A DNA stretch of 64,000 nucleotides from Micavibrio sp. UBA5703. GTDB taxonomy: Bacteria > Pseudomonadota > Alphaproteobacteria > Micavibrionales > Micavibrionaceae. The notes under the pieces were generated by a model. It was not told the DNA's origin, ran no database searches, and saw nothing but the letters and a program-made list of their open reading frames with translations. The stretch is taken from contig DIHF01000056.1 in NCBI GenBank assembly GCA_002420015.1, positions 1,185 through 65,184 on the forward strand, read 5' to 3'. Below, one piece after another: positions 18,090-28,474 of the stretch (its first letter is position 1; each line of letters starts with the position of its first letter). A program made the position numbers and the translations under genes.

Positions 18090-18836
18090 ATGCTCAACCC
18101 CGAAAGCACCCAGTTTGGCGAGCGCCGTGTCACCCCCGAGGAAAAAACCGAGGCTGTGCGCGGCGTGTTTGATTCCGTCGCCGGCCGCTACGACCTGATG
18201 AACGATCTGATGTCGGGCGGCGTTCACAGGCTGTGGAAAGACCGGCTGGTACGGATGATCCGTCCCCGTCCCGGCCTGAAATATCTCGACGTTGCGGGCG
18301 GCACGGGCGATATCGCCTTTCGCATTCACAAAAAGGCACCGGATTCCGCCATTACCATATGCGACCTCAACCAGCACATGCTCGAAGTCGGGCGGAACCG
18401 CGCCATCGACAAAGGCTGGCTGCGCGGCTTTGAATGGGTGACCGGCAACGCCGAAAGCCTGCCCTTTCCGAGTGCCTCTTTTGATGTTTATACAATCGCT
18501 TTTGGCCTTCGCAATGTCACACATATAGATACGGCGCTGGCCGAGGCCGCGCGAGTCCTTAAACCCGGCGGGCGGTTTTTCTGCCTTGAGTTCAGCCATG
18601 TGCAGGAACCCCTGCTCGCCAAAGCCTACGATTTGTTCTCTTTTAAGGTCATCCCGCAGATCGGAAAGGTTGTGACGGGCGACCAGGACAGCTACCAGTA
18701 CCTTGTTGAAAGCATACGCAAGTTCCCACCGCAAAAGGAACTGGCCCGTCGCATGGAAGCCGCCGGACTAAAAAATGCAGGTTTTACAAACCTTTCCGCC
18801 GGAATTGCGACGATCCACCACGGAATCCGCCCCTAG
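18090..18836 (+). CDS. ubiE: Ubiquinone/menaquinone methyltransferase UbiE
   Basis: C-methyltransferase of ubiquinone (and, where present, menaquinone) synthesis. The 248-aa product has the SAM motif LDVAGGTGDIA at 66-76, the family box YDLMNDLMSGGVHRLWK near residues 34-50 and a C-terminal YQYLVESIRKFP segment. Full length. It acts with the UbiK-like, COQ9-like and polyprenyl-synthase genes in this window on the quinone pathway. Confidence 0.95.
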   Translation: MLNPESTQFGERRVTPEEKTEAVRGVFDSVAGRYDLMNDLMSGGVHRLWKDRLVRMIRPRPGLKYLDVAGGTGDIAFRIHKKAPDSAITICDLNQHMLEVGRNRAIDKGWLRGFEWVTGNAESLPFPSASFDVYTIAFGLRNVTHIDTALAEAARVLKPGGRFFCLEFSHVQEPLLAKAYDLFSFKVIPQIGKVVTGDQDSYQYLVESIRKFPPQKELARRMEAAGLKNAGFTNLSAGIATIHHGIRP

Positions 18837-18966
18837 ATTTTTACATATTTATAAAATTTTGAGGATTTCTATTGACAATCAGGGGCCTCTGGCGGCATTG
18901 TACGCCAAACCTGATGAAAATTATTATGGTTTATGCGAATTATTACACCTTAAGGAGAGGGACTTT

Positions 18967-19431
18967 ATGAGCAATTTTACCAAATCAATCATGTATTCCG
19001 CTGCTGTTCTGGCTGTCGGTCTTATTGCGATCTTTGCGATCTATAACAACATGGGCGCACAGGATGCAGCTAACATCGAACCTGCTTCCGGCGAAGAAAC
19101 CGCCACTATCGAAGGCGAAGCCGCTGCCGATGCAGAAGCACAAGCCGAGCAAGCCGCTACAGAAGCTACGGAAGCTGCTGCTGAAGCAACGACCGAAGCT
19201 GCAACTGAAGCTACGGATGCCGCCGCTGCCGCTGTTGAAGGCGCAACTGAAGCTGCTGCTGAAGCCGCCACGGACGCTGCCGAAGCAACGACAGAAGCTG
19301 CTACGGATGCCGCTGAAGCTGCAACTGAAGCCGCTGGCGAAGCTGTTGATGCCGCTACCGAAGCTGCCGAACCGGCCGCTGGCGAAGCTGTTGATGCTGC
19401 CGCTGAAGAAGCAGAGAAAGCAGCTCACTAA
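18967..19431 (+). CDS. Membrane-anchored Ala/Glu/Thr-repeat protein
   Basis: 154-aa protein with an N-terminal membrane helix (about 9-27) and then a tail made almost entirely of Ala, Glu, Thr and Asp in near-repeats such as EAATEAT, TDAAEA and GEAVDAA. The tail should be one long, negatively charged helix or a disordered rod. No catalytic domain; function unknown. Start chosen at the ATG at 18967, which follows AAGGAGAGGG; upstream in-frame codons overlap ubiE. A strong intrinsic terminator follows 37 bp after the stop, so this is a monocistronic, probably well-expressed gene. Confidence 0.8.
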   Translation: MSNFTKSIMYSAAVLAVGLIAIFAIYNNMGAQDAANIEPASGEETATIEGEAAADAEAQAEQAATEATEAAAEATTEAATEATDAAAAAVEGATEAAAEAATDAAEATTEAATDAAEAATEAAGEAVDAATEAAEPAAGEAVDAAAEEAEKAAH

Positions 19432-19468
19432 TCAATTTTGTTGAGGTAGTGCTTCAACATTAATGCAC

Positions 19469-19498
19469 AAAGCCCCGCTTGGATAAGCGGGGCTTTTG
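19469..19498 (+). terminator. Rho-independent terminator
   Basis: Perfect 12-bp stem AAAGCCCCGCTT/AAGCGGGGCTTT with a GGAT loop, followed by a short T-run, between the repeat-protein gene and coaBC. The A-run on the 5' side could also allow termination in reverse. Confidence 0.9.
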
Positions 19499-19513
19499 TA
19501 CTATATAAGGATC

Positions 19514-20755
19514 ATGATCCAGCCCCTTGAAAACAAAAATATTCTTTTGATCGTCTCGGGCGGCATTGCGGCCTATAAATCGCTCGAACTGATCCGCCTC
19601 ATCAAAAAGGGCGGCGGGCAAGTGCGCTGCATCCTTACACAGGGTGGCTCGCAATTCGTTACCCCGCTCAGCCTTGCCACGCTCTCTGAAAATCCGGTTT
19701 ACACCGATCTATTTTCCTTAAAGGACGAAACCGAGATGGGGCATATTCGCCTCTCCCGCGAGGCCGATTTGATCGTCGTCGCTCCGGCCAGCGCCGATAT
19801 TATCGCAAAAATGGCGCATGGGATGGCGGGCGATCTGGCCACGGCCACCCTGCTCGCCTCTGACAAGCCCATTATCGCAGCCCCGGCCATGAACCCGCAA
19901 ATGTGGGAACACGAAGCCACACAATCCAACATCCGCACACTCACAGAGCGCGGCATCACCTTGGCAGGGCCGGGCTGTGGCGATACGGCCTGCGGAGAAA
20001 CCGGGATGGGCCGCATGAGCGAGCCGGAGGAAATTTTCTCCACCATTATAGCCCATTTCCATGAACAACCCCTGAAAGGCTTAAAGGCGCTGGTCACCGC
20101 CGGACCGACTTTCGAACCCATCGACCCCGTGCGTTTCATCGGCAACCGCTCTTCCGGAAAACAGGGATACGCGATTGCCACCGCGCTCTATGAGGCCGGA
20201 GCGGAAGTTACTCTCATCAGCGGGCCCACCGCTTTGCAAAACCCTGTCGGCGTGCGCGTCGTCCGCGTTGAAACCGCCGAAGAAATGTTGAACGCCTGTA
20301 TCTCCGCCCTGCCCGTTCAAATCGCGCTCTGCGCCGCCGCCGTCAGCGACTGGGCGCCCCAGGAAGCCAAAACTGCCAAAATCAAAAAGCGCCGTAACCA
20401 GACACCGCCCGCCATCGCCCTTAAAGAAAACCCGGATATTCTGGCGCGGCTGGCCAAAGACGGGCCGAACCGCCCGGATATCGTCGTCGGCTTTGCCGCC
20501 GAAACTGAAAATGTTTTAGAAAATGCGCGCGAAAAGCTGGCGCGCAAGAATTGCGATTTCATCGTCGCCAATGAAATCAGCCCTGCCGAAAAGGTTTTCG
20601 GAGCAGACGAAAACCGCGTCCACCTTATTTCCGCTCACGAAAGCGAAGAATGGCCCCGCGCCGGCAAGAAAATCATCGCCCGCAAACTGGTGCGGCGGAT
20701 AGCGCAAATGCTGAACGATTTTGATAACGCAGCTAAGGTCGAAGCAGCGGAGTAG
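19514..20755 (+). CDS. coaBC: Bifunctional phosphopantothenoylcysteine decarboxylase/phosphopantothenate-cysteine ligase
   Basis: Coenzyme A synthesis, two steps. The 413-aa fusion has an N-terminal flavodoxin-like CoaC half (LLIVSGGIAAYKSLELIR; PAMNPQMW; GPGCGDTACGETGMGRM with the catalytic Cys) and a C-terminal CoaB half (TAGPTFEPIDPVRFIGNRSSGK). The ATG at 19514 follows ATAAGG. It starts just after the terminator of the preceding gene and lies 60 bp before mutS. Confidence 0.95.
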   Translation: MIQPLENKNILLIVSGGIAAYKSLELIRLIKKGGGQVRCILTQGGSQFVTPLSLATLSENPVYTDLFSLKDETEMGHIRLSREADLIVVAPASADIIAKMAHGMAGDLATATLLASDKPIIAAPAMNPQMWEHEATQSNIRTLTERGITLAGPGCGDTACGETGMGRMSEPEEIFSTIIAHFHEQPLKGLKALVTAGPTFEPIDPVRFIGNRSSGKQGYAIATALYEAGAEVTLISGPTALQNPVGVRVVRVETAEEMLNACISALPVQIALCAAAVSDWAPQEAKTAKIKKRRNQTPPAIALKENPDILARLAKDGPNRPDIVVGFAAETENVLENAREKLARKNCDFIVANEISPAEKVFGADENRVHLISAHESEEWPRAGKKIIARKLVRRIAQMLNDFDNAAKVEAAE

Positions 20756-20815
20756 CGGGGAAAACCCTCGGTTCTCCTTTTACTTTTCAGGCCGACTCCC
20801 TTATGAATCCTTCTT

Positions 20816-23524
20816 ATGGCCAACACCGCGCTAAAATCCGCTGACGACTTCATGGCCGACGGCCATACGCCGATGATGGCGCAGTACATGTCCATCAAGG
20901 CGCGTTACCCGGACGCCCTCCTGTTTTACCGCATGGGCGATTTTTACGAGCTGTTCTTCGACGACGCGCTGAAGGCTTCTGAAACCCTCGACATCACCTT
21001 AACGCGACGAGGAAAAACGGAAGGCACCGATATCCCGATGTGCGGCGTGCCTTTTCATTCCTATGAGCCTTATCTGGCAAAACTCATCCGCGCCGGATAT
21101 AAGGTCGCTATCTGCGAACAAAACGAAACCCCGGACGAAGCCAAAGCCCGCGCCAAAAAGGAAGGGCGCCCCGCGTCAAAGACCCTCGTCAGCCGCGATG
21201 TGATCCGCGTTGTGACCCAGGGCACGCTGACCGAGGAGTCTTTACTCGATGCACGGGAGAGCAATTATCTGGCCGCTCTTACAGAGGTCGCAGGGCAATA
21301 TGGTCTTGCGTGGCTGGAGCTGTCGACCGGTTCATTTACGGTTCAGCCCTGCCGCGCCGCCGATATCGCCGGAGCAATCGAGCGCATAGCCCCAAGTGAA
21401 ACGCTGGTTTCGGACAAGCTTTATCCGGGTCTTGCCGAACCGGTCACAGCGGCGCACGACAAATTCACGATCCAGCCCTCCTCCCTGTTCGACAGCGAAA
21501 ACGCGCGTAAAAGACTCGAAAAAATGTTCGGCGTGGAAACGCTGGAATCCTTCGGCGGATTTTCCCGCGCCGAAGTCGCTGCGGCCGGCGCACTGATAGA
21601 TTATGTAGAACGTACGCAGGTGGGCAAAATGCCCCGCCTCTCGCCGCCGCGCCAGCTTGCCTTTGGCGCGGTGATGGAAATCGACGCCGCCACGCGCCGC
21701 AACCTTGAACTCACCCGCACGATGACGGGCGAACGGCGGGGCAGCTTACTAGATGCCATCGACCGCACCATGACCGGGGCCGGAGCCAGAACGCTTCAGG
21801 CTTGGCTCTCCTCACCCCTGACCGACATCCCGGCCATCAATGCGCGGCTGGACCGCGTGGAATGTTTTGTCGAAAATCAAAACCTGCGCGCCGCCCTCCG
21901 CGAACAGATGAAAGCCGTACCGGATATGGAGCGCGCGCTGGCGCGGCTCGGTGTGGGGCGCGGCGGGCCGCGTGATCTCATCATGATCCGCGCCGGGCTG
22001 GAAAATGCTGAAATCCTGCGGGCGCAACTCCAGAACGATGAAACCGCCCGCGCCGTATTCGCCGACCTTCTGGCCGACCTGCGCCAGAATCCCGAAGTCG
22101 CCGCGCTGCAGGACGACCTTAAGGCTGCACTTACGGAAGACCCGCCTTTCCTTGCCCGCGATGGCGGCTTTGTGGAAAAGGGATATTCCGCCACACTCGA
22201 CAAATTGCGTGCGCTGCGCGATGAATCGCGCCGCCTGATCGCCGCGCTCCAATCCCGCTATCAAAACGAAACCGGCATCGACAAACTCAAGATCACCCAT
22301 AATAATATCCTTGGTTATTACATCGAGGTCACGGCGCGGCACGGTGAAAAACTACTGGTGGGAACCTCAAAAGAAGGCAATAACCCCTTCGTCCACCGCC
22401 AGACCATGGCCAATGCGATGCGCTTTACCACGCCCGAACTGGCCGAGCTTGAGCGCGACATAGCCTCGGCGGCGGAAAAATCGCTGGCCATCGAGTTGGA
22501 GATTTTTCAAAACCTGACCGCCGCCGTGCTGGCCGTGGCCGAACCTGTCGGGGCTACCGCCCGCGCTCTGGCGGCACTGGATGTGGCTGCCGCGCTGGCG
22601 GATCTTGCAACCGATCTTGGCTACACGCGGCCCGTCCTCGATGAAAGTCTTTCCTTTGCGGTTGCCGGGGCGCGGCATCCGGTCGTTGAAAGTGCCTTGC
22701 GAAAGCAAAGGCACTCCTTCGTCCCCAATGATTGCGACCTCGGCCCCAAACAAAAACTCTGGCTGCTGACCGGCCCCAACATGGCCGGAAAATCGACTTT
22801 CCTGCGGCAAAACGCCCTGCTCGCTGTGCTGGCGCAGACAGGCTCCTTCGTTCCGGCGGAAAAGGCCCGCATCGGCATTATCGACCGCCTCTTCAGCCGC
22901 GTCGGGGCCTCCGACGATCTGGCGCGGGGACGCTCGACATTCATGGTTGAAATGGTCGAAACCGCTGCGATCCTCAATCAGGCTACCGAACACTCGCTGG
23001 TGATCCTCGATGAAATCGGGCGCGGCACGGCAACCTTCGACGGGCTTTCCATTGCCTGGGCCTGCGTCGAGCATCTGCACGAAGTCAACAAATGCCGCGC
23101 CCTGTTCGCCACGCATTATCACGAGCTTACATCGCTCACCTCGTCTCTTGCCGCGCTCTCTTGTCATTCGATGCAGGTCAAGGAATGGAAGGGCGACATC
23201 ATCTTCATGCATGCCGTTGTGCCGGGCGCGGCGGATCGCTCCTACGGCATCCATGTCGGCAAACTCGCCGGCCTTCCCCCTGCCGTCATCACGCGGGCGG
23301 AGGAAATATTAAAACTCCTGCAATCCGGGGAACAATCCGGCGCATTGGCCCGGCTGGCCGATGATTTGCCGCTATTTAGCGCCCTTGCCGCCACCGCAGG
23401 GCCGGAAAAACAGGCGCAATCGGCGCTGGAAACCCGCCTTTCCACAGTAAATCCTGATAATCTCAGCCCCAAAGAAGCTCTGGAATTGCTTTATGAATTG
23501 AAATCGTTATATTCCGGCAGCTAA
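20816..23524 (+). CDS. mutS: DNA mismatch repair protein MutS
   Basis: Recognises base mismatches and small loops. The 902-aa product contains the mismatch-reading F-x-E motif in the N-terminal domain ([12 protein letters not shown], about 42-53), the long clamp and lever region, and the ABC ATPase with Walker [10 protein letters not shown] at 653-661, Walker [12 protein letters not shown] and the C-terminal helix-turn-helix. Length is usual for alphaproteobacteria. A tRNA-Ser gene begins 2 bp after the stop codon. Confidence 0.97.
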   Translation: MANTALKSADDFMADGHTPMMAQYMSIKARYPDALLFYRMGDFYELFFDDALKASETLDITLTRRGKTEGTDIPMCGVPFHSYEPYLAKLIRAGYKVAICEQNETPDEAKARAKKEGRPASKTLVSRDVIRVVTQGTLTEESLLDARESNYLAALTEVAGQYGLAWLELSTGSFTVQPCRAADIAGAIERIAPSETLVSDKLYPGLAEPVTAAHDKFTIQPSSLFDSENARKRLEKMFGVETLESFGGFSRAEVAAAGALIDYVERTQVGKMPRLSPPRQLAFGAVMEIDAATRRNLELTRTMTGERRGSLLDAIDRTMTGAGARTLQAWLSSPLTDIPAINARLDRVECFVENQNLRAALREQMKAVPDMERALARLGVGRGGPRDLIMIRAGLENAEILRAQLQNDETARAVFADLLADLRQNPEVAALQDDLKAALTEDPPFLARDGGFVEKGYSATLDKLRALRDESRRLIAALQSRYQNETGIDKLKITHNNILGYYIEVTARHGEKLLVGTSKEGNNPFVHRQTMANAMRFTTPELAELERDIASAAEKSLAIELEIFQNLTAAVLAVAEPVGATARALAALDVAAALADLATDLGYTRPVLDESLSFAVAGARHPVVESALRKQRHSFVPNDCDLGPKQKLWLLTGPNMAGKSTFLRQNALLAVLAQTGSFVPAEKARIGIIDRLFSRVGASDDLARGRSTFMVEMVETAAILNQATEHSLVILDEIGRGTATFDGLSIAWACVEHLHEVNKCRALFATHYHELTSLTSSLAALSCHSMQVKEWKGDIIFMHAVVPGAADRSYGIHVGKLAGLPPAVITRAEEILKLLQSGEQSGALARLADDLPLFSALAATAGPEKQAQSALETRLSTVNPDNLSPKEALELLYELKSLYSGS

Positions 23525-23525
23525 A

Positions 23526-23615
23526 GGACAGGTGGCAGAGCGGTTGATCGCGTCGGTCTCGAAAACCGATTTGGGTTCACGCCCAACGGGGGTTCGAATC
23601 CCCCCCTGTCCGCCA
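23526..23615 (+). tRNA. tRNA-Ser(CGA)
   Basis: 90-nt class II tRNA. Acceptor stem GGACAGG/CCTGTCC, discriminator G and an encoded CCA. The anticodon loop CTCGAAA sits on stem TCGGT/ACCGA, giving anticodon CGA (Ser, codon UCG), and there is a long variable arm. It lies 2 bp from the mutS stop codon. Confidence 0.96.
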
Positions 23616-23763
23616 CATCGCTTATCACCAATATTCACATAAAACGGTGATTATCCGAGGAAATATCGGCAAACCATCCGCGCAGGATCCCGCGCCTCCA
23701 ACGGCATTTTCTGAAAACCCTAACCGCTGGACATAGGGGGCAAAAACCCGGATACTCCCCCGA

Positions 23764-24489
23764 ATGAGCCTTGAAAAGCCCACAATCGTCATTCTCGACA
23801 TGGACGGCACCACTGTGCGCCATATCAACCCGTGGGTGCTCCCCGTGCTGGAGCGTCTGGACGATGCCTATTATACCAGCACGAAGTTTTTCGCGTGGTT
23901 TTTCCGGCGCGGGCAGAAAGACCCTCTCCTTCCGCCGCCGGGCCGGATCAAGCCGCGCCGCAAGCCGCGTCTTCTGGTCCACCGGGCGCTGCACAAGGTG
24001 CGCCGCAAGGAGGTCGACCAGATCGTCGAGCCCTGCCCCGGCATTTACGATGTGCTCGATCTTTTGAAATCTCACGGCGTACCGATGGCCCTCATCAGCA
24101 ACGGCCTCGGCAAGGGCTACGGGCACGACATTCTGGCCAAGTTCGATCTTTCCGGTTATTTTTCCGCCACCGTTTTCCGCGAGGAAGTCTCCAAGTCAAA
24201 GCCCAGCCCCGAGGCGCTTTTGCTGGCGCTTAAACGCATGGAACTTACGCCGGGACCTCATGATGTCATCTGGTATATCGGCGACCGTCATAAAGATATC
24301 GTCGCCGCGCAGATGCTGGATGAGCGCGTCCACGGCAAAGTCATCCCCATCGCCTATGGCGTCAACGCCGCCGTGGCGATCGTCGAAAAAGGCTATTCGC
24401 CCGAGCATATCATCATGTCCTATTACGACATGGAAGCGCGACTGGAGAAAATGCTGGGCGCGGCATCTTACTCAACGGCAAGCGGCTGA
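23764..24489 (+). CDS. HAD-superfamily hydrolase
   Basis: 241-aa haloacid-dehalogenase-like phosphatase. Motif I DMDGT lies at 12-16, motif II at ALISNG, a Lys in the KSKPSPEAL segment serves as motif III, and YIGDRHKDIVAA is motif IV. A long cap between motif I and the core contains a very basic stretch (GRIKPRRKPRLLVHRALHKVRRK). The substrate cannot be told from sequence. Starts at 23764, 148 bp after tRNA-Ser; the last 22 bp overlap the convergent sppA. Confidence 0.85.
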   Translation: MSLEKPTIVILDMDGTTVRHINPWVLPVLERLDDAYYTSTKFFAWFFRRGQKDPLLPPPGRIKPRRKPRLLVHRALHKVRRKEVDQIVEPCPGIYDVLDLLKSHGVPMALISNGLGKGYGHDILAKFDLSGYFSATVFREEVSKSKPSPEALLLALKRMELTPGPHDVIWYIGDRHKDIVAAQMLDERVHGKVIPIAYGVNAAVAIVEKGYSPEHIIMSYYDMEARLEKMLGAASYSTASG

Positions 24490-26369
24490 TAAACCATGTA
24501 GTCTTCGGGGTTACGCATGATCCTGGCCTGCTGCGCGAGCGGCGTCAAAATTTCGGCTGTGGTTTTTTGCCACTCCGCCCCGCCCGCGAAAACGCCGCCC
24601 TGGTTCAGCAATTCGATGATCTGCTCCACCGTCGTTTTGGGCCTTGGCAAAACCTCGACCGTGACCGAAGCGCGGCTTTGGAATCCAGCCATGTTGGCGG
24701 CATAATCCAGCGCGTCTGTCAATCCGCCGACCTCATCCGCAAGACCGATCTTGATCGCCGCCCTTCCGCTCCAGACGCGGCCCTTGGCGATCTTGTCGAC
24801 ATCTTCTTTCTTCATCTTGCGCCCCTTGGCGACGCGGTCAAGGAACGCATCGTAAATCTGATCGAGCATGGCGTTCATACGTTCGGATTCCGTTTCCGAA
24901 AACGGCGTGTTGATCGACCACATGCCTGCGTTTTCGCCCCATTTGATCGTCTCCCAATTGACGCCCAGCTTTTCCCACAAATCGCGCATATAGAACTTCC
25001 CGCCCAGAACCCCGATCGATCCGGTGATCGTCGTGGGCAGGACGAAAATCCTGTCGGCGGAAGCGGCGATCCAGTATCCGCCGCTCGCCGCTGTCGGCCC
25101 CATCGACACGATCACGGGCTTGCCCTTTTCCTTCACGCGTTCCACGGCACGCAGAATACTCTCCGATGCCGTCGGCGACCCGCCGGGAGAGTCGATCCGC
25201 AGCACAACAGCAGAAATAGAATCATCGTCAGCAGCATCCAGCAGCGCAGGCGCTATTTCTTCCGCCGCCGCGACACCGCTTCCGGACTTGTCCGGCATAA
25301 TCGCGCCGACCGCGTAAATCAGCGCGACCTTGGGATTGTCACTATGCATCGTCTGCGCCAGGAGACCTTCGCGCCCGTTAACATTCATGACCTGCGCATA
25401 ATGGCCGATATCGACAAACAGGGAATCGTCGGCTTCGGGATCGCCGGTCACAAGCTCCTTGATGATCTCGACCAGTTCATCCGCGTAATCGGCGTAATGG
25501 ATCAAGCCTTCTTCCTCGGCTTCCCTGGCTGTAAACAGGCCTTTATCGACCAATTTTTCAAAACGCTCGGTGCTGGTGCCCAGATCTTTTGCTACATCGG
25601 CAGTAATTTCGTGCCGGATATCGCCGATCAGCGCGTTCAGCATTTCCTTGTTGGCGGGGGTAATTTCCGAATGCGAAATGCTTTCATACGCCGTTTTGTA
25701 TTCCTTGCGCTGGTAAAAATTCGTGCCGACGCCGATCTTGTCCAGCGTATCCTTGAAGTACGGAATTTCGGCGCTGATCCCGCCGACGGAGACAACGCCC
25801 AAAGGCTGCATCCAGATTTCCTCGAACGCCGAAGCCAGATAATAGCGCCCCAGCCCGCCGCCCGCCTCGCCATAGGACGGCGAATAGATATAGGCGAATT
25901 TTCCGGCCTCCCGGAACGCCTTGATCGCGGCGCGCAGCTCCTGAACATGCGCGGTGGAGAAAGAACCGCTTTCCATCCGCGCCAGCATGCCCTGCACGCG
26001 CTTGTCCTTCGCCGCCGCATCGATGGCCTCGACCAATTCGCGCACGGTCGGCGCTCCGACGGCGAACGGATCGGGGAAAGCGGCCTCGGGTGGAATTTCG
26101 TCCAGCCCGCCATCGAAATTGATATAAAGCACCATTTCCTCGGGCAAAGCTGGCCCCGCCGCGCCGCCCTGCGGCACCAGATTGGCAACAACCCAGAAAC
26201 TGAACACCGCAGACATCAGAACCATCGCACCCAGCGCCGTGCAGGTGCGCTTCAGCGCCGCCCAAAGCACGGGCAAAACAACCCATTTCATCTTCGGTTT
26301 TTGAACGCTTTGCGGGGATTGCGAAGTGAAAAGCGGCCTTTTGCGTCGGTAATAACGGCGATCGGTCAT
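24468..26369 (-). CDS. sppA: Signal peptide peptidase SppA, 67K type
   Basis: Membrane serine protease that degrades cleaved signal peptides. The 633-aa product has a basic N-terminus, one membrane helix (about 44-64) and two tandem S49 domains. The catalytic Lys225 is in the N-terminal domain (RKEYKTAYE) and the Ser429 nucleophile in the C-terminal one (GPTAASGGYW), as in the long E. coli type. Its end overlaps the HAD gene by 22 bp on the opposite strand. Confidence 0.95.
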   Translation of the reverse strand: MTDRRYYRRKRPLFTSQSPQSVQKPKMKWVVLPVLWAALKRTCTALGAMVLMSAVFSFWVVANLVPQGGAAGPALPEEMVLYINFDGGLDEIPPEAAFPDPFAVGAPTVRELVEAIDAAAKDKRVQGMLARMESGSFSTAHVQELRAAIKAFREAGKFAYIYSPSYGEAGGGLGRYYLASAFEEIWMQPLGVVSVGGISAEIPYFKDTLDKIGVGTNFYQRKEYKTAYESISHSEITPANKEMLNALIGDIRHEITADVAKDLGTSTERFEKLVDKGLFTAREAEEEGLIHYADYADELVEIIKELVTGDPEADDSLFVDIGHYAQVMNVNGREGLLAQTMHSDNPKVALIYAVGAIMPDKSGSGVAAAEEIAPALLDAADDDSISAVVLRIDSPGGSPTASESILRAVERVKEKGKPVIVSMGPTAASGGYWIAASADRIFVLPTTITGSIGVLGGKFYMRDLWEKLGVNWETIKWGENAGMWSINTPFSETESERMNAMLDQIYDAFLDRVAKGRKMKKEDVDKIAKGRVWSGRAAIKIGLADEVGGLTDALDYAANMAGFQSRASVTVEVLPRPKTTVEQIIELLNQGGVFAGGAEWQKTTAEILTPLAQQARIMRNPEDYMVYQPLAVE

Positions 26370-26428
26370 GGGTTAAGACTTTACCGCCAAAAGCCCTTTA
26401 TGCGAAGGGGAAATACGCGGAAATTTTG

Positions 26429-26457
26429 TTGACACTGTATTTTCATATACTTATAAA
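26429..26457 (+). promoter_or_regulatory. Near-consensus sigma70 promoter
   Basis: TTGACA (26429-26434), 17-bp spacer, TATAAA (26452-26457), ending 47 bp before the ATG at 26505. It faces the two orphan genes 26505 and 26895. This is one of the best promoter matches in the window. Confidence 0.75.
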
Positions 26458-26504
26458 ATCGGGACATAACTTTTTTATGTGTGTTTCTAAATGCAGGGTT
26501 TTCG

Positions 26505-26876
26505 ATGTCGTCAAAAGCAGACTACTTAAAGAGTGCAGGTTTTATCGGTGCCCTTGTCTCTTCCGTTGTTCTTGGCATTCAGTATTTGTCCTATGACGAT
26601 GAGCGGCTTTTAACCGCCAAGTTTAACAGTCATGGCAGCGCCACAGTAACAGGCCCTCATACCGTACTCGTACAATCTCTCGGCGGTGCCGCTCAGGTGT
26701 ACACATATGGGGATGACATCCCTGCTGGAGAAAAGGAGGATGCGCTTGCAGCCGTTTGCGCTCACTTGCAGAATCTTGATAGCTCCAGATCCCTGCACAG
26801 AAAAGATTTTGCAGATAAGCTTTCGTTTAAAGAACTTCACTGCTCCGCTTCTCCCCAACCTCCTGGAAACGGATAA
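26505..26876 (+). CDS. Hypothetical membrane-anchored protein, 123 aa
   Basis: Unrecognised. One hydrophobic helix near the N-terminus (SAGFIGALVSSVVLGIQYL), then about 90 residues probably outside the membrane with two Cys (VCAHL and LHCSAS). It could be an inner-membrane protein or an uncleaved signal anchor. The ATG at 26505 is preferred over a GTG 24 bp upstream because it starts a typical charged n-region. First gene after the near-consensus promoter; the next gene follows 18 bp later. Base composition is A/T-rich relative to sppA. Confidence 0.6.
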   Translation: MSSKADYLKSAGFIGALVSSVVLGIQYLSYDDERLLTAKFNSHGSATVTGPHTVLVQSLGGAAQVYTYGDDIPAGEKEDALAAVCAHLQNLDSSRSLHRKDFADKLSFKELHCSASPQPPGNG

Positions 26877-26894
26877 ACGCGGGTTATAACTATT

Positions 26895-27395
26895 ATGGGC
26901 GTATTGAAACATATTTGGGGTGACGTTTCCGAGAATCCTGTTGAACCGGAATTCAATGAGCCGGACCAACTTAACGAACTTAATCAAAAGTTCCTTATGG
27001 AAGCTCTAGGTATCCAGCCTGACGAAGCAACCCCAAGACAAATTAAAGCTGCCAATTATGTTTTGCGCACCATGACGCAAAAAGAGAAGTACGACAGATA
27101 CGTCAAGTATTTACAGATAAAAGATCGGGTAATGACCAGAATTCTTGATGTCCTCGATTTACAGGCAACAGAAGACACTGCTGGAATTGCTGAGATTGGC
27201 GTTGTCGATGGCACATATCCCGATAAGCTCGTAACCTCTCCCGATTTCAATGAAGGCGAATATTTCCGGCAATCGCTTTATCGTGTATTGCGACACATCT
27301 ACGATGAACCGGATTTTGACGCGGAAAACAAACACAATCACGAAGGACCGCCGCTAGGCGGATGGCCTGAAGAACCGGAAGAACCTTATTACTAA
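26895..27395 (+). CDS. Hypothetical soluble protein, 166 aa
   Basis: Unrecognised. Highly charged, mainly helical, no signal peptide, with an acidic C-terminus ending in a Pro/Glu/Tyr-rich tail ([11 protein letters not shown]). It has a [18 protein letters not shown] helix in the middle. Downstream of and probably co-transcribed with the 123-aa membrane protein. The stop overlaps the end of aroC by 4 bp on the other strand. Confidence 0.6.
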   Translation: MGVLKHIWGDVSENPVEPEFNEPDQLNELNQKFLMEALGIQPDEATPRQIKAANYVLRTMTQKEKYDRYVKYLQIKDRVMTRILDVLDLQATEDTAGIAEIGVVDGTYPDKLVTSPDFNEGEYFRQSLYRVLRHIYDEPDFDAENKHNHEGPPLGGWPEEPEEPYY

Positions 27396-28474
27396 AGACA
27401 CTGCGCCTTGTGGCGGAGCCAGTGGTCGGCGAGGACACAGGCCATCATGGCTTCGACGACGGGAACACCACGAATGCCGACGCACGGATCGTGGCGGCCT
27501 TTGGTTACAATTTCTGTGTTATGACCTTTGCGATCAATCGTCTTACGGGGCGTGAGAATAGAACTCGTAGGTTTAAAGGCAACACGGACCACAATATCCT
27601 GACCGGAAGAAATACCACCCAGAATACCGCCCGCATGATTAGAAAGAAAACGCGGACCGTTTTTACCAGAACGAATTTCATCAGCATTGTCTTCGCCTCC
27701 TAACGCAACAACATCGAACCCCGCGCCGATTTCCACGGCCTTGACGGCGTTGATGCTCATCATGGCCTTGGCGATATCGGCGTCCAGTTTATCATAGACC
27801 GGCGCGCCTAGTCCGGCGGGAATACCGCTGGCGTGAACTTCGATCAACGCACCGGCGCTCGATCCGCTCTTGCGCGTCTTGTCGAGGAATTTCGCCCATT
27901 TTTCGACGACTGTTTTATCGGCAGCAAAGAAGTCGTTTTTGCCGACCTGCGCCCAGTCGCGCTTTTTGGGGTTGTCTTTAATATCGCCGATCTGCACGAC
28001 GCAGGCGCGGATTTGCACTTTCTTACTGATTTCACGGACCAGAATTTTACGGGCAATCGCACCGGCGGCCACACGCATCGCCGTTTCACGCGCCGAGGAC
28101 CGCCCGCCGCCGCGATAATCGCGGATGCCGTATTTCTCCATATAGGTGAAATCGGCATGGCCGGGGCGGAATTTATCTTTTATGTCGGCGTAATCCTTGG
28201 ACTTTACGTCTGTGTTTTCGATGATAAGGGAGATCGGCGTTCCGGTCGTTTGCCCCTCGAACACGCCGGAGAGGATTTTCACCACGTCCGCTTCCCGGCG
28301 CTGGGTCGTATGGCGCGATTGCCCCGGTTTGCGCGCATCGAGGAAGGGCTGAATATCGGCCTCAGTCAAAGGAATGCGCGGCGGTACGCCATCGACCACA
28401 CAGCCGATCGCCTCGCCGTGACTCTCACCCCAGCTCTGGTATTGAAACAATGTGCCGAAACGGTTTCCGCTCAT
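27392..28474 (-). CDS. aroC: Chorismate synthase
   Basis: Last step of the shikimate pathway, FMN-dependent conversion of EPSP to chorismate. The 360-aa product carries the three family signatures: [16 protein letters not shown] near the start, then [22 protein letters not shown] and a C-terminal [11 protein letters not shown]. The ATG at 28474 ([10 protein letters not shown]) is the conserved start; longer frames overlap the thioesterase. Last gene of the fabI-yciI-paaI-aroC group, overlapping the preceding gene by 4 bp. Confidence 0.97.
   Translation of the reverse strand: MSGNRFGTLFQYQSWGESHGEAIGCVVDGVPPRIPLTEADIQPFLDARKPGQSRHTTQRREADVVKILSGVFEGQTTGTPISLIIENTDVKSKDYADIKDKFRPGHADFTYMEKYGIRDYRGGGRSSARETAMRVAAGAIARKILVREISKKVQIRACVVQIGDIKDNPKKRDWAQVGKNDFFAADKTVVEKWAKFLDKTRKSGSSAGALIEVHASGIPAGLGAPVYDKLDADIAKAMMSINAVKAVEIGAGFDVVALGGEDNADEIRSGKNGPRFLSNHAGGILGGISSGQDIVVRVAFKPTSSILTPRKTIDRKGHNTEIVTKGRHDPCVGIRGVPVVEAMMACVLADHWLRHKAQCL

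Noticed and set aside
19041..19428. Ser/Phe/Gly- and Ala/Ser-rich frames on the minus strand over the repeat-protein gene
   Set aside because: They mirror the Ala/Glu/Thr repeats; the plus-strand frame has a good SD, a membrane helix and a terminator.
24567..26432. A 621-codon open frame on the plus strand
   Set aside because: It lies opposite the clear sppA gene, has His/Arg-rich composition and no start signal; it is a by-product of sppA codon usage.
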